Source of the DNA: Alphaproteobacteria bacterium
GTDB lineage: Bacteria > Myxococcota_A > UBA796 > CAJQPC01
Reading direction: 5' to 3'
Length of the DNA stretch: 64,000 nucleotides
Assembly: GCA_020632795.1 (NCBI GenBank)
Contig: JACKEV010000010.1
Coordinates: 310,001-374,000 of the forward strand
Part shown: one piece after another, positions 42,147 to 50,592 of the stretch
Layout: each line of letters opens with the position of its first letter
Position numbering within the stretch: the stretch's first letter is position 1
Position numbers and translations under genes: made by a program
Notes under the pieces: model-generated
Told to the model about the DNA's origin: nothing
Seen by the model: only the letters and a program-made list of their open reading frames with translations
Databases searched by the model: none

Positions 42147-42989
42147 TCAGATGCAGCTCGGGCTGGAGAGCGCCTCGCGGTAGACCGCCATCGCCTCGGG
42201 CACATGCGCCCGGAAGCGCGGCGGGAAGCGCTCCTCCTGGATGTCTTCGGTGTCGGGGGGCAGGACGCCGGTGCTCTGGTTGACCCGGGCGTACCAGCGG
42301 GCGTGGGCGTCCCAGGCGCCGTGCGGGGTCCGGTCGTGGCGCTGCCACTGGAGCATCTGCGGCTCGAAGGGCAGGCCCAGGCGCGCGCAGACCGCCCGCA
42401 GGGTGGCCTCGGGGTCGGCGCGGAAGCGGCCGGCCTCGACGATGAGGTGGTCGATGCCCTCGGCGCGGCACAGGGCGAGCTGGTCGCCGAGGTCGGCCCA
42501 CCCGGTGCGCCAGAGCGGGAAGACCTCCTCGGTGAGCAGGTCCGCGACGCCCCGGTGGTCCCTGGCCGCGATGGCCTGCTCGATGCGGGCGCGGTCGGCC
42601 TCCGAGGTGGTCGGCTCGGCCTTGAGGTCGGTCAGCACCATGCGCAGCCGGGACTCGATGGTGCGCAGGGGCGAGCGGACCAGGAAGAGGACGGGCGCGC
42701 GGCTGTTGCGCAGGAACGAGCGGGCCAGCGCGGGCTCCCGGATCTGGAAGGTCATCTCCTTGATCAGGGTGTGCGCGTCGAGGTCGGCCAGGGCGTCGAG
42801 GATGACCTGGAGGGAGCCGCGCTGGTAGGACCAGACCTCGCAGGGCTCGTGGATCTGGCGCCGGAACGCCGAGTGCTGGCCGAGGGCGCGGGAGAAGGCG
42901 GTGGAGGCGCTGCGGGGGGGCGCGACGATCAGGGCCGGGCGGCAGGAGGCCAGCCGGGCGTCGAGCACGGGGAGCAGCGGATCGGTCAT
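42147..42989 (-). CDS. Sulfotransferase family protein
   Basis: The protein of about 280 residues has a PAPS-binding N-terminal loop (LIVAPPRSASTAFSRAL) and the 3-prime-phosphate site VLFLVRSPLRTIESRL near residue 100. These define the cytosolic sulfotransferase fold. It is the first gene of the six-gene cluster, ten bases before the SbnA-like start, so it could sulfate the final or an intermediate product. A possible earlier GTG at 43016 would add nine residues. The acceptor cannot be predicted from the sequence. Confidence 0.82.
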   Translation of the reverse strand: MTDPLLPVLDARLASCRPALIVAPPRSASTAFSRALGQHSAFRRQIHEPCEVWSYQRGSLQVILDALADLDAHTLIKEMTFQIREPALARSFLRNSRAPVLFLVRSPLRTIESRLRMVLTDLKAEPTTSEADRARIEQAIAARDHRGVADLLTEEVFPLWRTGWADLGDQLALCRAEGIDHLIVEAGRFRADPEATLRAVCARLGLPFEPQMLQWQRHDRTPHGAWDAHARWYARVNQSTGVLPPDTEDIQEERFPPRFRAHVPEAMAVYREALSSPSCI

Positions 42990-43076
42990 CGATGCACCAG
43001 GGTCCGAAGGAGGCACAGGGTAACCGAACGGGGTGACGAGGCGGGGTCAGGGGCGGAATTCAGGGGCCTGGTGGGG

Positions 43077-43793
43077 TCAGCCGGTGCGGTCAGCCGGCGC
43101 AGCGGGCTCGGTGAGCGACGGGACCCCACCCCCGCCAAGCCTCCGCACCCGACCGGTGCGCACCAGGCCGTGGAGGAAGCGGTCCAACACCTCGTAGGGG
43201 CTGAGCACGGGGGTGGGGACCACCACCCCGTCGTCGTCCGAGCCCAGGTGGAGGTGCGCCCGCATCCCGTCCGCCGCGTTGTCGTGCCAGGGCGGGTTGT
43301 AGTCGAAGCGCACGAAAGCCGGGCCGACATGTGCGGGCGCCTCTTCCGGCGGATCCAGCTTCGGGTCGAGCCGAAGCTCGTAGTCGTACGCCACGATGGT
43401 CAGCTCACCGCGTCGCTCTCGAACGAGGATCTGGAAGTCGAACCAGGCGCCGTCGCGCCGCGTGAAATGGGGAAGGTGCGGCTGGCGGTGGAAGTTGCGG
43501 ACCTCCCCGACCGCGATGGACTTGAGCGGGCCGTCCGCACCCCGGTCCGCCTCCAGCCGCCCATAGTCCGGCTCGAAGGGTCTGGGCAGAAGCCTGCGGA
43601 TCTCCTCCGGGCTCTCGCGGATCATTCCGTGATCGGAGGCGTACAGGAGGTACTTGCGGACCTCCATCCACAGGCGCTTCGCAGATGCCTCAGCGCCGGA
43701 GCGCGCCAGCACGCTCGCACCAGCACGCTCCGCGCGCGCCTGGGCCTCAAGGGCGCGCGCGACAGCCCCGGCGGATGAGAAGTCAGACGCCAA
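43077..43793 (-). CDS. Third gene of ATPase operon, DUF2290/TumE-like protein
   Basis: The TTG start (GGGGGG five bases before) overlaps the previous stop by 11 bases and gives 238 residues. The C-terminal half has FDFQILVRERRGELTIVAYDYEL, then RFDYNPP at 162-168, HLHLG at 180-184 and VVVPTPVLSPYEVLDRFLHGL. The Arg-Phe-Asp, His-x-His and late Leu-Ser-Pro order reminds me of DUF2290 and TumE-type (DUF6516) proteins, which are found beside toxin-antitoxin or defence genes. This is a memory of motifs, not a search. It could be a nuclease-like effector. Confidence 0.55.
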   Translation of the reverse strand: MASDFSSAGAVARALEAQARAERAGASVLARSGAEASAKRLWMEVRKYLLYASDHGMIRESPEEIRRLLPRPFEPDYGRLEADRGADGPLKSIAVGEVRNFHRQPHLPHFTRRDGAWFDFQILVRERRGELTIVAYDYELRLDPKLDPPEEAPAHVGPAFVRFDYNPPWHDNAADGMRAHLHLGSDDDGVVVPTPVLSPYEVLDRFLHGLVRTGRVRRLGGGGVPSLTEPAAPADRTG

Positions 43794-44361
43794 CCAGATC
43801 CCCCCGCCCCAGCAATGCCAGCCACTCCCCGAACACGGGGTCCGGGGGCAGCTCTCCAGCCTGCGCCCGCGTGATGACGGCTTCATCGGTCAGGCCGGTG
43901 GCCTCCCGGAGGCTCTCCAGCCGCCGCTCCAGCTGGGCGCCCCGGTCCTGCTCCGCGACCACAAAGCACCGGCTGCCGACCCAGCTCCACAGGTTCGGCG
44001 CGTGACGCCGCAGCTGGGCCGCGCCCTCCTCGGTCGTGACGATGACGAGCATGGGCCCGCCCATCAAGCGGTTCCGGGCGGTGTCCAGCCTGCGGAGGTC
44101 GTCATCGGACGCAGCCTCCAGCCCTGTCCAGAGGACGACGTCACCCGCCGGGCGCTCCAGGATACGAGGTATCCCCTTCGGCCCGACTCCCTCCACCGAG
44201 GACACCTCGCCGGCCTCCTCTTCCAGACCGAAGGCCAGCTCCTCTTCCAGCTCCTGCAGGACGGCGTCGCCGAATGTCGCAGAGACCACGAGCACCGTGA
44301 CGTCGTCCTGACCGAGCAGGAGGTTGTCCACCAGCTCAGCCACCTCCACCGCTTCGCTCAC
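43783..44361 (-). CDS. Small Rossmann-like second gene of ATPase operon
   Basis: The 192-residue protein starts with GTG overlapping the ATPase stop (GTGA). It alternates strands and helices: DDVTVLVVSATFGDAVL, VVLWTGLEAASDDDLRRLD, then GPMLVIVTTEEGAAQL and APNLWSWVGSRCFVV. I associate the last segment with parts of bacterial STAND-type NTPases, where LDxxR and APxLWS elements recur, but there is no P-loop here. It may be a split-off partner domain of the upstream ATPase. I recognise no named family. Confidence 0.6.
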   Translation of the reverse strand: MSEAVEVAELVDNLLLGQDDVTVLVVSATFGDAVLQELEEELAFGLEEEAGEVSSVEGVGPKGIPRILERPAGDVVLWTGLEAASDDDLRRLDTARNRLMGGPMLVIVTTEEGAAQLRRHAPNLWSWVGSRCFVVAEQDRGAQLERRLESLREATGLTDEAVITRAQAGELPPDPVFGEWLALLGRGDLVGV

Positions 44362-45587
44362 GCAGACCTCCGAAGCCCCGGGAGCAGGGGAAGGACGGCC
44401 GGATGGAGGCGGTAGGAGGGCGGCGCGGTGGGGATCTCGATGACGAGGCGCTGCATCAGGAGCGCGATGTCGTCGTCGGTCGCGGGGGTGAACGGAGGAT
44501 AGGAGCGCTTGAGCGCGCCGGCTCGACGCACGCGCCGCTCGGTCGGCGCCAGCTCCCGCAGCCGCTTCACGTCCCTCTGGGAGATGCCGAGGAGCAGGCT
44601 CCGCCCCAGCCGCTCGGCGGCGACGGCGACGTGCTCGACGCCGACCGTGTCAGAGCCGTCGGCGTAGGCCTCCTCTCCGGCCATCCGCGCGGCCGCGATG
44701 ACGTCCCGGAGCAGGCCACCGGAGGAAGCCATCACCGCGTCGATCGCGTCGTCCGGGAGCAGCTCGGCCGCGACCCGCTGACGCAGGACGCTCTTCAGGA
44801 ACGCGCGCCCGGCCTCGCTCTCCCAGTCCGCCGCGCCGTGCAGATGCACCTGCGTGAACCAGGACAAGACCGAAGCCGACGCGCTGAAACGAAGGGTCTG
44901 AGGACCCACGACCACGGCACCGACGCCGACGTCCTTCAGCGCGGGGAGGTCCTGGCGGAGCATCTCGGAGAACCTGGCGAGGTCGACGACGCGGTCGAGG
45001 CCGTCGAAGAGCATGACCTGGCGCTTGGGGCTGAGCGGAGAGAGTGACGAGAGCGCCTCGGCCAGCTCGGAGACCCGCCCGTCCGTCTCGGGCTCCTCCA
45101 GCACGCCTGCGACCCACTCGCCCGGGTCGTCGTCATCATGGGGGTCGTACTCGTAATGCCCGTCCACCCAGGCCCCTCTGGCGTGCCTGCGGATGACCTG
45201 GCGTGCACGCTTGCGGACCTTGGCCTGTCCCCCGTCCAGCTCCAGATCCTCCACCAACCGAAGGGCCTCCAGCGCCGCCAGCGCCAGCAACACCCCGGGG
45301 CGCAGCTTGTCCGCCCGATGCACGGAGGGCACGTCCACCCGGACGACGGCGATGTCCTCCACTTCCTCCAGCGCCTTCCGGATACGGATCAGCTCCGTGG
45401 TCTTGCCCGAGCCTACCCCGCCCACCAGCAGGTGACTGCTGTCGGGCTGCAGCTCCAGGCGGGTCGCGATGCGCGCGCCCACGCCGGTGGGTGCCGGCAC
45501 GTAGAAGCCCTTCTCCACGGCCTCCAGCGGATCGCCGGTGGGGTCGAGGTCCTTCATGTAGGCGCGGAATCGGGCTCGGCGATCCAT
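44358..45587 (-). CDS. P-loop ATPase of a possible defence operon
   Basis: The 409-residue protein begins MDRRARFRAYMKDLDPTGDP. It has a Walker A loop GGVGSGKTTEL at 56-66 and a Walker B QVMLFDGLDRV at 190-200. A winged-helix-like C-terminal part follows (SQRDVKRLRELAPTERRVRR). The arrangement is of the AAA/STAND (Orc1/NACHT-like) type. Two overlapping genes follow. The operon is divergent from a TetR gene and shares a 140-base control region. The set looks like an ATPase sensor with downstream effectors. Confidence 0.75.
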   Translation of the reverse strand: MDRRARFRAYMKDLDPTGDPLEAVEKGFYVPAPTGVGARIATRLELQPDSSHLLVGGVGSGKTTELIRIRKALEEVEDIAVVRVDVPSVHRADKLRPGVLLALAALEALRLVEDLELDGGQAKVRKRARQVIRRHARGAWVDGHYEYDPHDDDDPGEWVAGVLEEPETDGRVSELAEALSSLSPLSPKRQVMLFDGLDRVVDLARFSEMLRQDLPALKDVGVGAVVVGPQTLRFSASASVLSWFTQVHLHGAADWESEAGRAFLKSVLRQRVAAELLPDDAIDAVMASSGGLLRDVIAAARMAGEEAYADGSDTVGVEHVAVAAERLGRSLLLGISQRDVKRLRELAPTERRVRRAGALKRSYPPFTPATDDDIALLMQRLVIEIPTAPPSYRLHPAVLPLLPGLRRSA

Positions 45588-45679
45588 GCTGAGCACTCTA
45601 CCGTGTCGCCAGGAATGGAGCCACGGGGCCCCTGGCTGCACGACCACTTGCCACCCGCCACCGCAGCGCTTACCTTCAA

Positions 45680-45702
45680 AACAGACCGACGGTCGGTCTG
45701 TT
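45680..45702. promoter_or_regulatory. Palindromic TetR operator
   Basis: AACAGACCGAC (45680-45690) and GTCGGTCTGTT (45692-45702) are perfect inverted copies around a single central G. TTCAA just before and TTGAA just after extend the symmetry with one offset base. It lies 28 bases before the TetR gene start. This is a textbook site for a homodimeric TetR regulator, and it lies between that gene and the divergent ATPase operon. Confidence 0.85.
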
Positions 45703-45729
45703 CTTGAAACCGCCCTGGAGAGGCCCCTC

Positions 45730-46449
45730 ATGGCCCGCCCCTACAAGTCCGCCGAGGCGCGCCGCGCCGAGATCCTGGCCGCCGCGGTCCAGCTCTTCAC
45801 CGAGCGCGGGTACGCGAACACCTCGGTCCAGGCCATCATCGACGCCCTCGACCTGTCCAAGGGCGCCTTCTACCACCACTTCCGCTCCAAGGACGAGCTG
45901 CTCGACGCCCTCACCGAGCAGCTCCGCGAGGCCGCGCTGGCCCAGAGCCGCCCGGCCTTCTCCGACCCCGACCTGACCGCCCCCGCCCGGCTGCTCGCCT
46001 TCTTCGACCGCCTCAACGCCTGGAAGCTCGATCGGCGCTCGCTGATGCTCGACCTGGGGCGGGCGCTGTACGACGACGCCAACCTCCAGCTCCTGGTGCG
46101 GCACCGCCGGCTGATGCAGGAGGGCTACACGCCCCTGCTGGCCGAGGTCATCGCCCAGGGGGTGCGCGAGGGCTGCTGGGATGTGGTCGCGCCGCTGCCG
46201 GCGGCGGAGATCCTCTGGCAGCTCATCGTCTCGCTGGGGGAGATCTTCATGCCCTTGTGGATGGGCGGCGCGTTCGACGTGGTGGCCTTCGAGGCCCGCC
46301 TGGCCGCCCACCTCCAGGCCATCGAGCGGCTGCTCGGCGCCCCCGCCGGCAGCCTCCCTCTCGTCCGCCCGGACGCCCTGCGCCCCTGGCTCGAGCGCCC
46401 GGACGCCCCCGTCCCCTCAGGGACCCCGCTCCAGAGGAGCCTGTCATGA
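45730..46449 (+). CDS. TetR-family transcriptional regulator
   Basis: The 239-residue protein has the TetR DNA-binding domain: RRAEILAAAVQLFTERGYAN, then TSVQAIIDALDLSKGAFYHH with FRSKDEL. The C-terminal ligand-binding domain is helical with an aromatic pocket (SLGEIFMPLWMGGAFDVV). A 23-base palindrome upstream makes autoregulation very likely. GGAGAGG precedes the ATG. It overlaps the P450 gene by four bases, so it probably responds to a substrate or product of that enzyme. Confidence 0.92.
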   Translation: MARPYKSAEARRAEILAAAVQLFTERGYANTSVQAIIDALDLSKGAFYHHFRSKDELLDALTEQLREAALAQSRPAFSDPDLTAPARLLAFFDRLNAWKLDRRSLMLDLGRALYDDANLQLLVRHRRLMQEGYTPLLAEVIAQGVREGCWDVVAPLPAAEILWQLIVSLGEIFMPLWMGGAFDVVAFEARLAAHLQAIERLLGAPAGSLPLVRPDALRPWLERPDAPVPSGTPLQRSLS

Positions 46450-47684
46450 TGTACGCCAAGGTGATCACGGCCGCCGACATGCGGTCGCCCGTCAACCTCT
46501 CCAGCGCGGCGTTCGCGACGAACAAGTACGCGACCTACCGGTGGCTGCGCGAGCACGACCCGGTGCACCAGGGCAAGGTCCTGAGCCTGCTGCCCTGCAC
46601 GTTCCTCTCCCGCTATGACGACTGCGCGCGGGCGCTGCGGGACCCGCGCCTGGTCCGCAACCGCACCACCGCCACCGGCGGCCGGCGCTTCCCGGTGCCC
46701 ATGCCCCGGTCGGTGCAGGCGCTGGTGAACAGCATGATCATGGAGGACGGCGCCGAGCACCGGCGGCTGCGCGACCTGGTGCACAAGGCCTTCACGCCCC
46801 GGGCGATCGGGCAGCTCGCGGGCCGGATCGAGGCGATCACCGCCGCGCTGCTCGACGACGCGCCCGCCCAGGGCGAGATCGAGCTGAAGAGCGCCTTCGC
46901 CCGGCCCATCCCGGTGACCGTCATCGCCGAGATGGTGGGCGTGGAGGTCGCCGAGGTGCCCCGGATGGCCTCCTTCATCGAGGCGATGACCGAGGGCATG
47001 TCCGGCTTCGGCTACGTGCGCACGCTGGTCTGGGATCTGCCCAAGGGCGCCCGGTACGTGCGCGAGCTGATCGCCCGCAAGCAGCAGCACCCCGGCGACG
47101 ACATCCTCACCGGGCTCATCCAGGCCGAGGCCGACGGCGACCGGCTGACCGAGGACGAGCTGGTGGCGATGGTGTTCCTGCTGATCATCGCGGGGCACGA
47201 GACCACGTTCAACCTCATCGCCAACGCGGTGGTCACCCTGCTCGCCCACCCCGAGCAGCTCGCCCTGCTGCGCGCCGAGCCGCACCGCCTGGACGCCGCC
47301 ATCGAGGAGGTCCTGCGCTACAACGGCCCGGTGCAGACCACCAAGCCCATGTACCCGACCGAGGACGTCACGTTCTCGGGGGTGACCATCCCCAGGGGCG
47401 CGACGATGATGCCGCTGCTGGGCTCGGCCAACCACGACCCTGCGGCCTTTGAGCAGCCCGAGGTCTTCGACATCACCCGCGAGAAGACCAAGCACCTCAG
47501 CTTCGGCCACGGCATCCACTACTGCCTGGGCGCCCCCCTGGCCCGGCTGGAGACGCGCATCGCCCTGCAGGCCCTGCTGGCGCGCAGCCCGAACCTGCGG
47601 CTGGCCGTGCCGCTGGAGGCGCTGGAGATCGAGGTGCGGCCGGGGTGGCACACGTACAAGGCGGTGCCGGTGGTGGTGGGGTAG
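46446..47684 (+). CDS. Cytochrome P450
   Basis: This 412-residue heme monooxygenase has all P450 motifs: the oxygen-activating I-helix AGHETT, the E-x-x-R pair in EEVLR, and the heme loop FGHGIHYCLGAPLARLE with Cys360 as proximal ligand. It is a soluble class I type enzyme that needs a ferredoxin and reductase not encoded nearby. The ATG has GAGGAG upstream; a second ATG follows immediately. Coupling to TetR suggests it detoxifies or modifies a xenobiotic or secondary metabolite. Confidence 0.93.
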   Translation: MMYAKVITAADMRSPVNLSSAAFATNKYATYRWLREHDPVHQGKVLSLLPCTFLSRYDDCARALRDPRLVRNRTTATGGRRFPVPMPRSVQALVNSMIMEDGAEHRRLRDLVHKAFTPRAIGQLAGRIEAITAALLDDAPAQGEIELKSAFARPIPVTVIAEMVGVEVAEVPRMASFIEAMTEGMSGFGYVRTLVWDLPKGARYVRELIARKQQHPGDDILTGLIQAEADGDRLTEDELVAMVFLLIIAGHETTFNLIANAVVTLLAHPEQLALLRAEPHRLDAAIEEVLRYNGPVQTTKPMYPTEDVTFSGVTIPRGATMMPLLGSANHDPAAFEQPEVFDITREKTKHLSFGHGIHYCLGAPLARLETRIALQALLARSPNLRLAVPLEALEIEVRPGWHTYKAVPVVVG

Positions 47685-47690
47685 GCGCTG

Positions 47691-47703
47691 AGGGGACGCC
47701 CCT
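47691..47703. terminator. Short hairpin between P450 and toxin genes
   Basis: AGGGG, ACG and CCCCT form a five-base-pair hairpin between the P450 stop and the convergent toxin stop. No T-run follows. It is a weak candidate for a bidirectional terminator. Confidence 0.3.
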
Positions 47704-47707
47704 GACT

Positions 47708-48007
47708 CTACCGCCGCCGCGACAGCCAGTACCCCGGCTCCCGCCGTCCGTGTGCCACGGCCAGCACCACCAGCTCCCCGTCCTCGACAACGTAGAACAC
47801 ACCATACGGGAAGCGCCGCACGATCACACGCCTCACCTCGCCGTGCACGGTCGCCCAGGCCTCGGGAAAGCGCGCCACTTTCTCCAACGCTGCCTCAACG
47901 CAGACCGTGAACTCATCACCCAGGCCCAGGCGCTGATCTTCGTACCAGGCCCAGGCCTCCAGCAGATCGACCCGAGCCTCCGAGCTGATTCGGATGGGGA
48001 GGCTCAA
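47708..48007 (-). CDS. ParE/RelE-type toxin
   Basis: The 99-residue protein has the ParE/RelE fold: SSEARVDLLEAWAWYEDQ, LGDEFTVCVEAALEKVARFP, then VRRVIVRRFPYGVFYVVEDG and VLAVAHGRREPGYW. Toxins of this family inhibit gyrase (ParE) or cleave mRNA on ribosomes (RelE); the sequence leans to ParE. Its ATG overlaps the antitoxin stop by four bases, as expected for co-expression. A complete toxin without frameshift suggests an active addiction module. Confidence 0.88.
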   Translation of the reverse strand: MSLPIRISSEARVDLLEAWAWYEDQRLGLGDEFTVCVEAALEKVARFPEAWATVHGEVRRVIVRRFPYGVFYVVEDGELVVLAVAHGRREPGYWLSRRR

Positions 48008-48213
48008 TGGCGACGCCGCATCTCTGCCTTGACCTGCTCCCAGGGAATACCACCGCTCGGGTCGGCCCGATAGGCTTCCAGACGGCGGTCCAACTCGGCT
48101 TTCATGGCTTCGGAGAGCGGCTGATCGGCCACCTCAGCGGCGATCTGATCCCAGAGATCCTGCACATGCAGGATCTTCTCGGCAGTGCTCAGCTCATGGA
48201 AGGGCGTACTCAT
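48004..48213 (-). CDS. Addiction-module antitoxin
   Basis: The 69-residue product beginning MSTPFHELSTAEKILHVQDL has the pattern of the addiction-module component family that pairs with ParE/RelE toxins. It is largely helical and acidic in its first half, ending in GGIPWEQVKAEMRRRH. A neighbouring ATG at 48216 is equally possible as start. It lies upstream of the toxin, the normal order. No operator palindrome is evident in the short upstream gap. Confidence 0.83.
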   Translation of the reverse strand: MSTPFHELSTAEKILHVQDLWDQIAAEVADQPLSEAMKAELDRRLEAYRADPSGGIPWEQVKAEMRRRH

Positions 48214-48264
48214 CATCCTCAGCTTAGCGACGGGGACCCTTGCCAGCAAGCACCGTCTGGCTGC

Positions 48265-49656
48265 TCAGAATTGAAAATAGATGAACCTCTGCCCCGCGCT
48301 CGCCCCCAGCACCACGATCGCGTACACCATCGCCACGTAGAGCGCCGCCTGCAGCCCCCGGGGCAGCCGCATCAGCAGGTCGAGGTCGTCCCCGCGCAGG
48401 AACTGGGCCAGCTCCACCGCCAGCGGAGCGGCGATGAGCACCGCGAGCTGGGTCAGGGCGTAGCGGTCGTCCGGGGCCGGCGTGAAGTCGGTGAACATCC
48501 GGGTCAGCAGGTCGCGGACCTGGCCCAGGTCGTGGGCCCGGAAGATGAGGAAGCCCAGGGTCGTGAAGTGGAAGGTCAGCGCGATGGCGGCGGGCTTTGC
48601 GGCCGGGGGCAGCCGCACCGGGATGGCCCGCTGGATGGCCAGGGCCAGCCCGTGCCAGGCCCCCCAGACGATGAAGGTCCAGTTCGCCCCGTGCCACAGC
48701 CCCCCCAGCACCATCGTGGCCAGCAGGTTGAATTGGGTGCGGAGCTTCCCGTGCCGGTTGCCCCCCAGCGAGATGTAGAGGTAGTCCCGCAGCCACTGGC
48801 TCAGGCTGATGTGCCAGCGCCGCCAGATCTCCCGGGGGCTGGACGCGAAGAAGGGCAGCTTGAAGTTGAGGCTCAGCTCGACGCCCAGCCACTTCGCCAG
48901 GCCCCGGGCGATGTCGGTGTAACCTGAGAAGTCACAATAGATCTGCCAGGTGAAGGCATACGCCGCGATCAGCACCCGCGCCCCGCTGACCTCCCCCTCG
49001 GCCTCGAACACCGACTGCACGATGACCGCCAGGTTGTCGGCCACGAACAGCTTCTTGAAGAAGCCCCACAGGATGAGGTGCCCGCCCTCGGCGAGCTGGG
49101 CCCGGGTGACGGTTCGCGGGGCGGCGAGCTGGGGCATCAGGCGCTCGCTGCGCTCGATGGGCCCGGCGACGAGCTGGGGGAAGAACGCCACGAACAGGGC
49201 GAACAGCACCGGGTCGGCGGTCGGCTTCACCCGCCCCCGGAAGACGTCGATGGTGTAGCTCATCGACTGGAAGGTGTAGAAGCTCAGGCCCACCGGCAGC
49301 ACGAGCTTGAGGATCGGCACCGGCACGTCCAGGCCCAGCGCCGCCAGGGCGCGGGCCAGCTCGGTCGTGAAGAAGCCCGCGTACTTGAACAGCGCCAGGA
49401 TGAAAAGGTTGACGGCCAGGCTGAACCCGAGCACCAGCCACCGCCCGCCCCGCCCCGCCGGCCGCATCGCCAGCCCGCAGACGAAGTCCACCGCCGTGGA
49501 CAGCAGGATCAAGCCCAGAAACCGCCAGTCCCACCAGGCGTAGAACAGGTAGCTGGCCGCCAGCAGCAGGAGGTTCTGGGCCCGGTGCGGCAGCAGCCGG
49601 TAGAGCAGGTAGACGGCCGCGAAGAACAGCGGGAAGACGGCGGAGTTGAACAGCAT
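48265..49656 (-). CDS. MBOAT-family O-acyltransferase (AlgI-like)
   Basis: The 463-residue membrane protein starts MLFNSAVFPLFFAAVYLLYR and has about eleven membrane segments. The AlgI/DltB-like signature is present: PQLVAGPIERS, FSGYTDIARGLAKWLG, and the catalytic His region GGLWHGANWTFIVWGAWHG. These enzymes pass acyl groups across the membrane to polysaccharides or other surface acceptors. The SGNH or AlgJ-type partner that usually completes the reaction is not visible in the window. The neighbouring divergent genes are not obviously related. Confidence 0.9.
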   Translation of the reverse strand: MLFNSAVFPLFFAAVYLLYRLLPHRAQNLLLLAASYLFYAWWDWRFLGLILLSTAVDFVCGLAMRPAGRGGRWLVLGFSLAVNLFILALFKYAGFFTTELARALAALGLDVPVPILKLVLPVGLSFYTFQSMSYTIDVFRGRVKPTADPVLFALFVAFFPQLVAGPIERSERLMPQLAAPRTVTRAQLAEGGHLILWGFFKKLFVADNLAVIVQSVFEAEGEVSGARVLIAAYAFTWQIYCDFSGYTDIARGLAKWLGVELSLNFKLPFFASSPREIWRRWHISLSQWLRDYLYISLGGNRHGKLRTQFNLLATMVLGGLWHGANWTFIVWGAWHGLALAIQRAIPVRLPPAAKPAAIALTFHFTTLGFLIFRAHDLGQVRDLLTRMFTDFTPAPDDRYALTQLAVLIAAPLAVELAQFLRGDDLDLLMRLPRGLQAALYVAMVYAIVVLGASAGQRFIYFQF

Positions 49657-49713
49657 CGTGCGGCGCGGTCGTCCTGGGGCCGTCCGCAGCATACCGCGTG
49701 CTAAGGTGCACGC

Positions 49714-50592
49714 ATGAGCGAGTCGGCGCCCCGACCCGGGCTCAACGTCCCCTTCCCCCCCCTGAGCGACGCGCTGGACGCCGTCGGCCTCGACGGGGGC
49801 GTCTGGCTGGAGCGCTTCAAGCAGCTCGTCATCCCGGACGGGCGCCCCTACATCGAGCTGTCCTTCGAGCCCGGCGCGAACCCGCGCTTCGGGGTGTGCC
49901 TGCGGGGCTCGGGCCGGGCCTTCTTCAACGCCGGCCTCCAGTACGTCGAGGAGGCCCTCGGCCCCGACGAGCGGCTGCGCCTGGAGGCCTGGATCTGGGC
50001 CTACCCGGAGTGGCCGAGGTGGTACATCAAGGCCGAGTTCGCCGACGGCACCCCCCTCCAGGTCACCTTCTACCTGGAGGACCATCCCCCTCCCGCCACC
50101 CTGCTGGCCTCCCTGGACGCGCGCGGGCGGGCTGTGCTGGAGCGCGCCGCCGCCGCCGCGGTGCGGCCGGAGCCCCTGGTCATCGCCATCGAGATGGATC
50201 CGGGCGGCGCGGTCGAGCAGAAGGCCTACTACGCCTACCCGGTCACCGCGCCGGAGCGGGTGTGCGCGATCGCCCAGGACATGGGCTTCGTCGGCGCCGA
50301 CGGCGCGCGCCTGCAGGGCTGGCTGGACACCCTCGGCGCGCTGACCCCGGACGAGACCTTCGGCGTGGGCTATCGGCCCACCGAGGACCCCGCCCGCACC
50401 CTGGGCCTGGGCTACACCGAGGTCGACGCCGTGGGCCTGTGGGAGGCGCTGCACCGGCGCGGCTTCGGCGTCGAGAAGCTGGGGGCGAGCATCCGCTTCG
50501 GCGTCGAGCGCCTGTGGTACGCCGGCCCCCGGATGGTCCCCGGAGAGGAGGACAGCTTCCGGGTGTACCTGCTCGTGCGCGGGGACCGGTGA
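49714..50592 (+). CDS. Uncharacterised protein, first of a tandem pair
   Basis: I do not recognise this 292-residue protein. It has no signal peptide or membrane segment. Its first half contains FPPLSDALDAVGLDGG, then YIELSFEPG and FGVCLRGSGRAFFNAGL; the second half IAIEMDPGGAVEQKAYYAYP and VGLWEALHRRGFGVEKL. Two related strand-rich halves suggest internal duplication. The next gene has the same plan at lower identity, so they are tandem paralogues. GTGA overlap couples them. Possible ligand-binding or metabolic function; no catalytic motif stands out. Confidence 0.6.
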   Translation: MSESAPRPGLNVPFPPLSDALDAVGLDGGVWLERFKQLVIPDGRPYIELSFEPGANPRFGVCLRGSGRAFFNAGLQYVEEALGPDERLRLEAWIWAYPEWPRWYIKAEFADGTPLQVTFYLEDHPPPATLLASLDARGRAVLERAAAAAVRPEPLVIAIEMDPGGAVEQKAYYAYPVTAPERVCAIAQDMGFVGADGARLQGWLDTLGALTPDETFGVGYRPTEDPARTLGLGYTEVDAVGLWEALHRRGFGVEKLGASIRFGVERLWYAGPRMVPGEEDSFRVYLLVRGDR

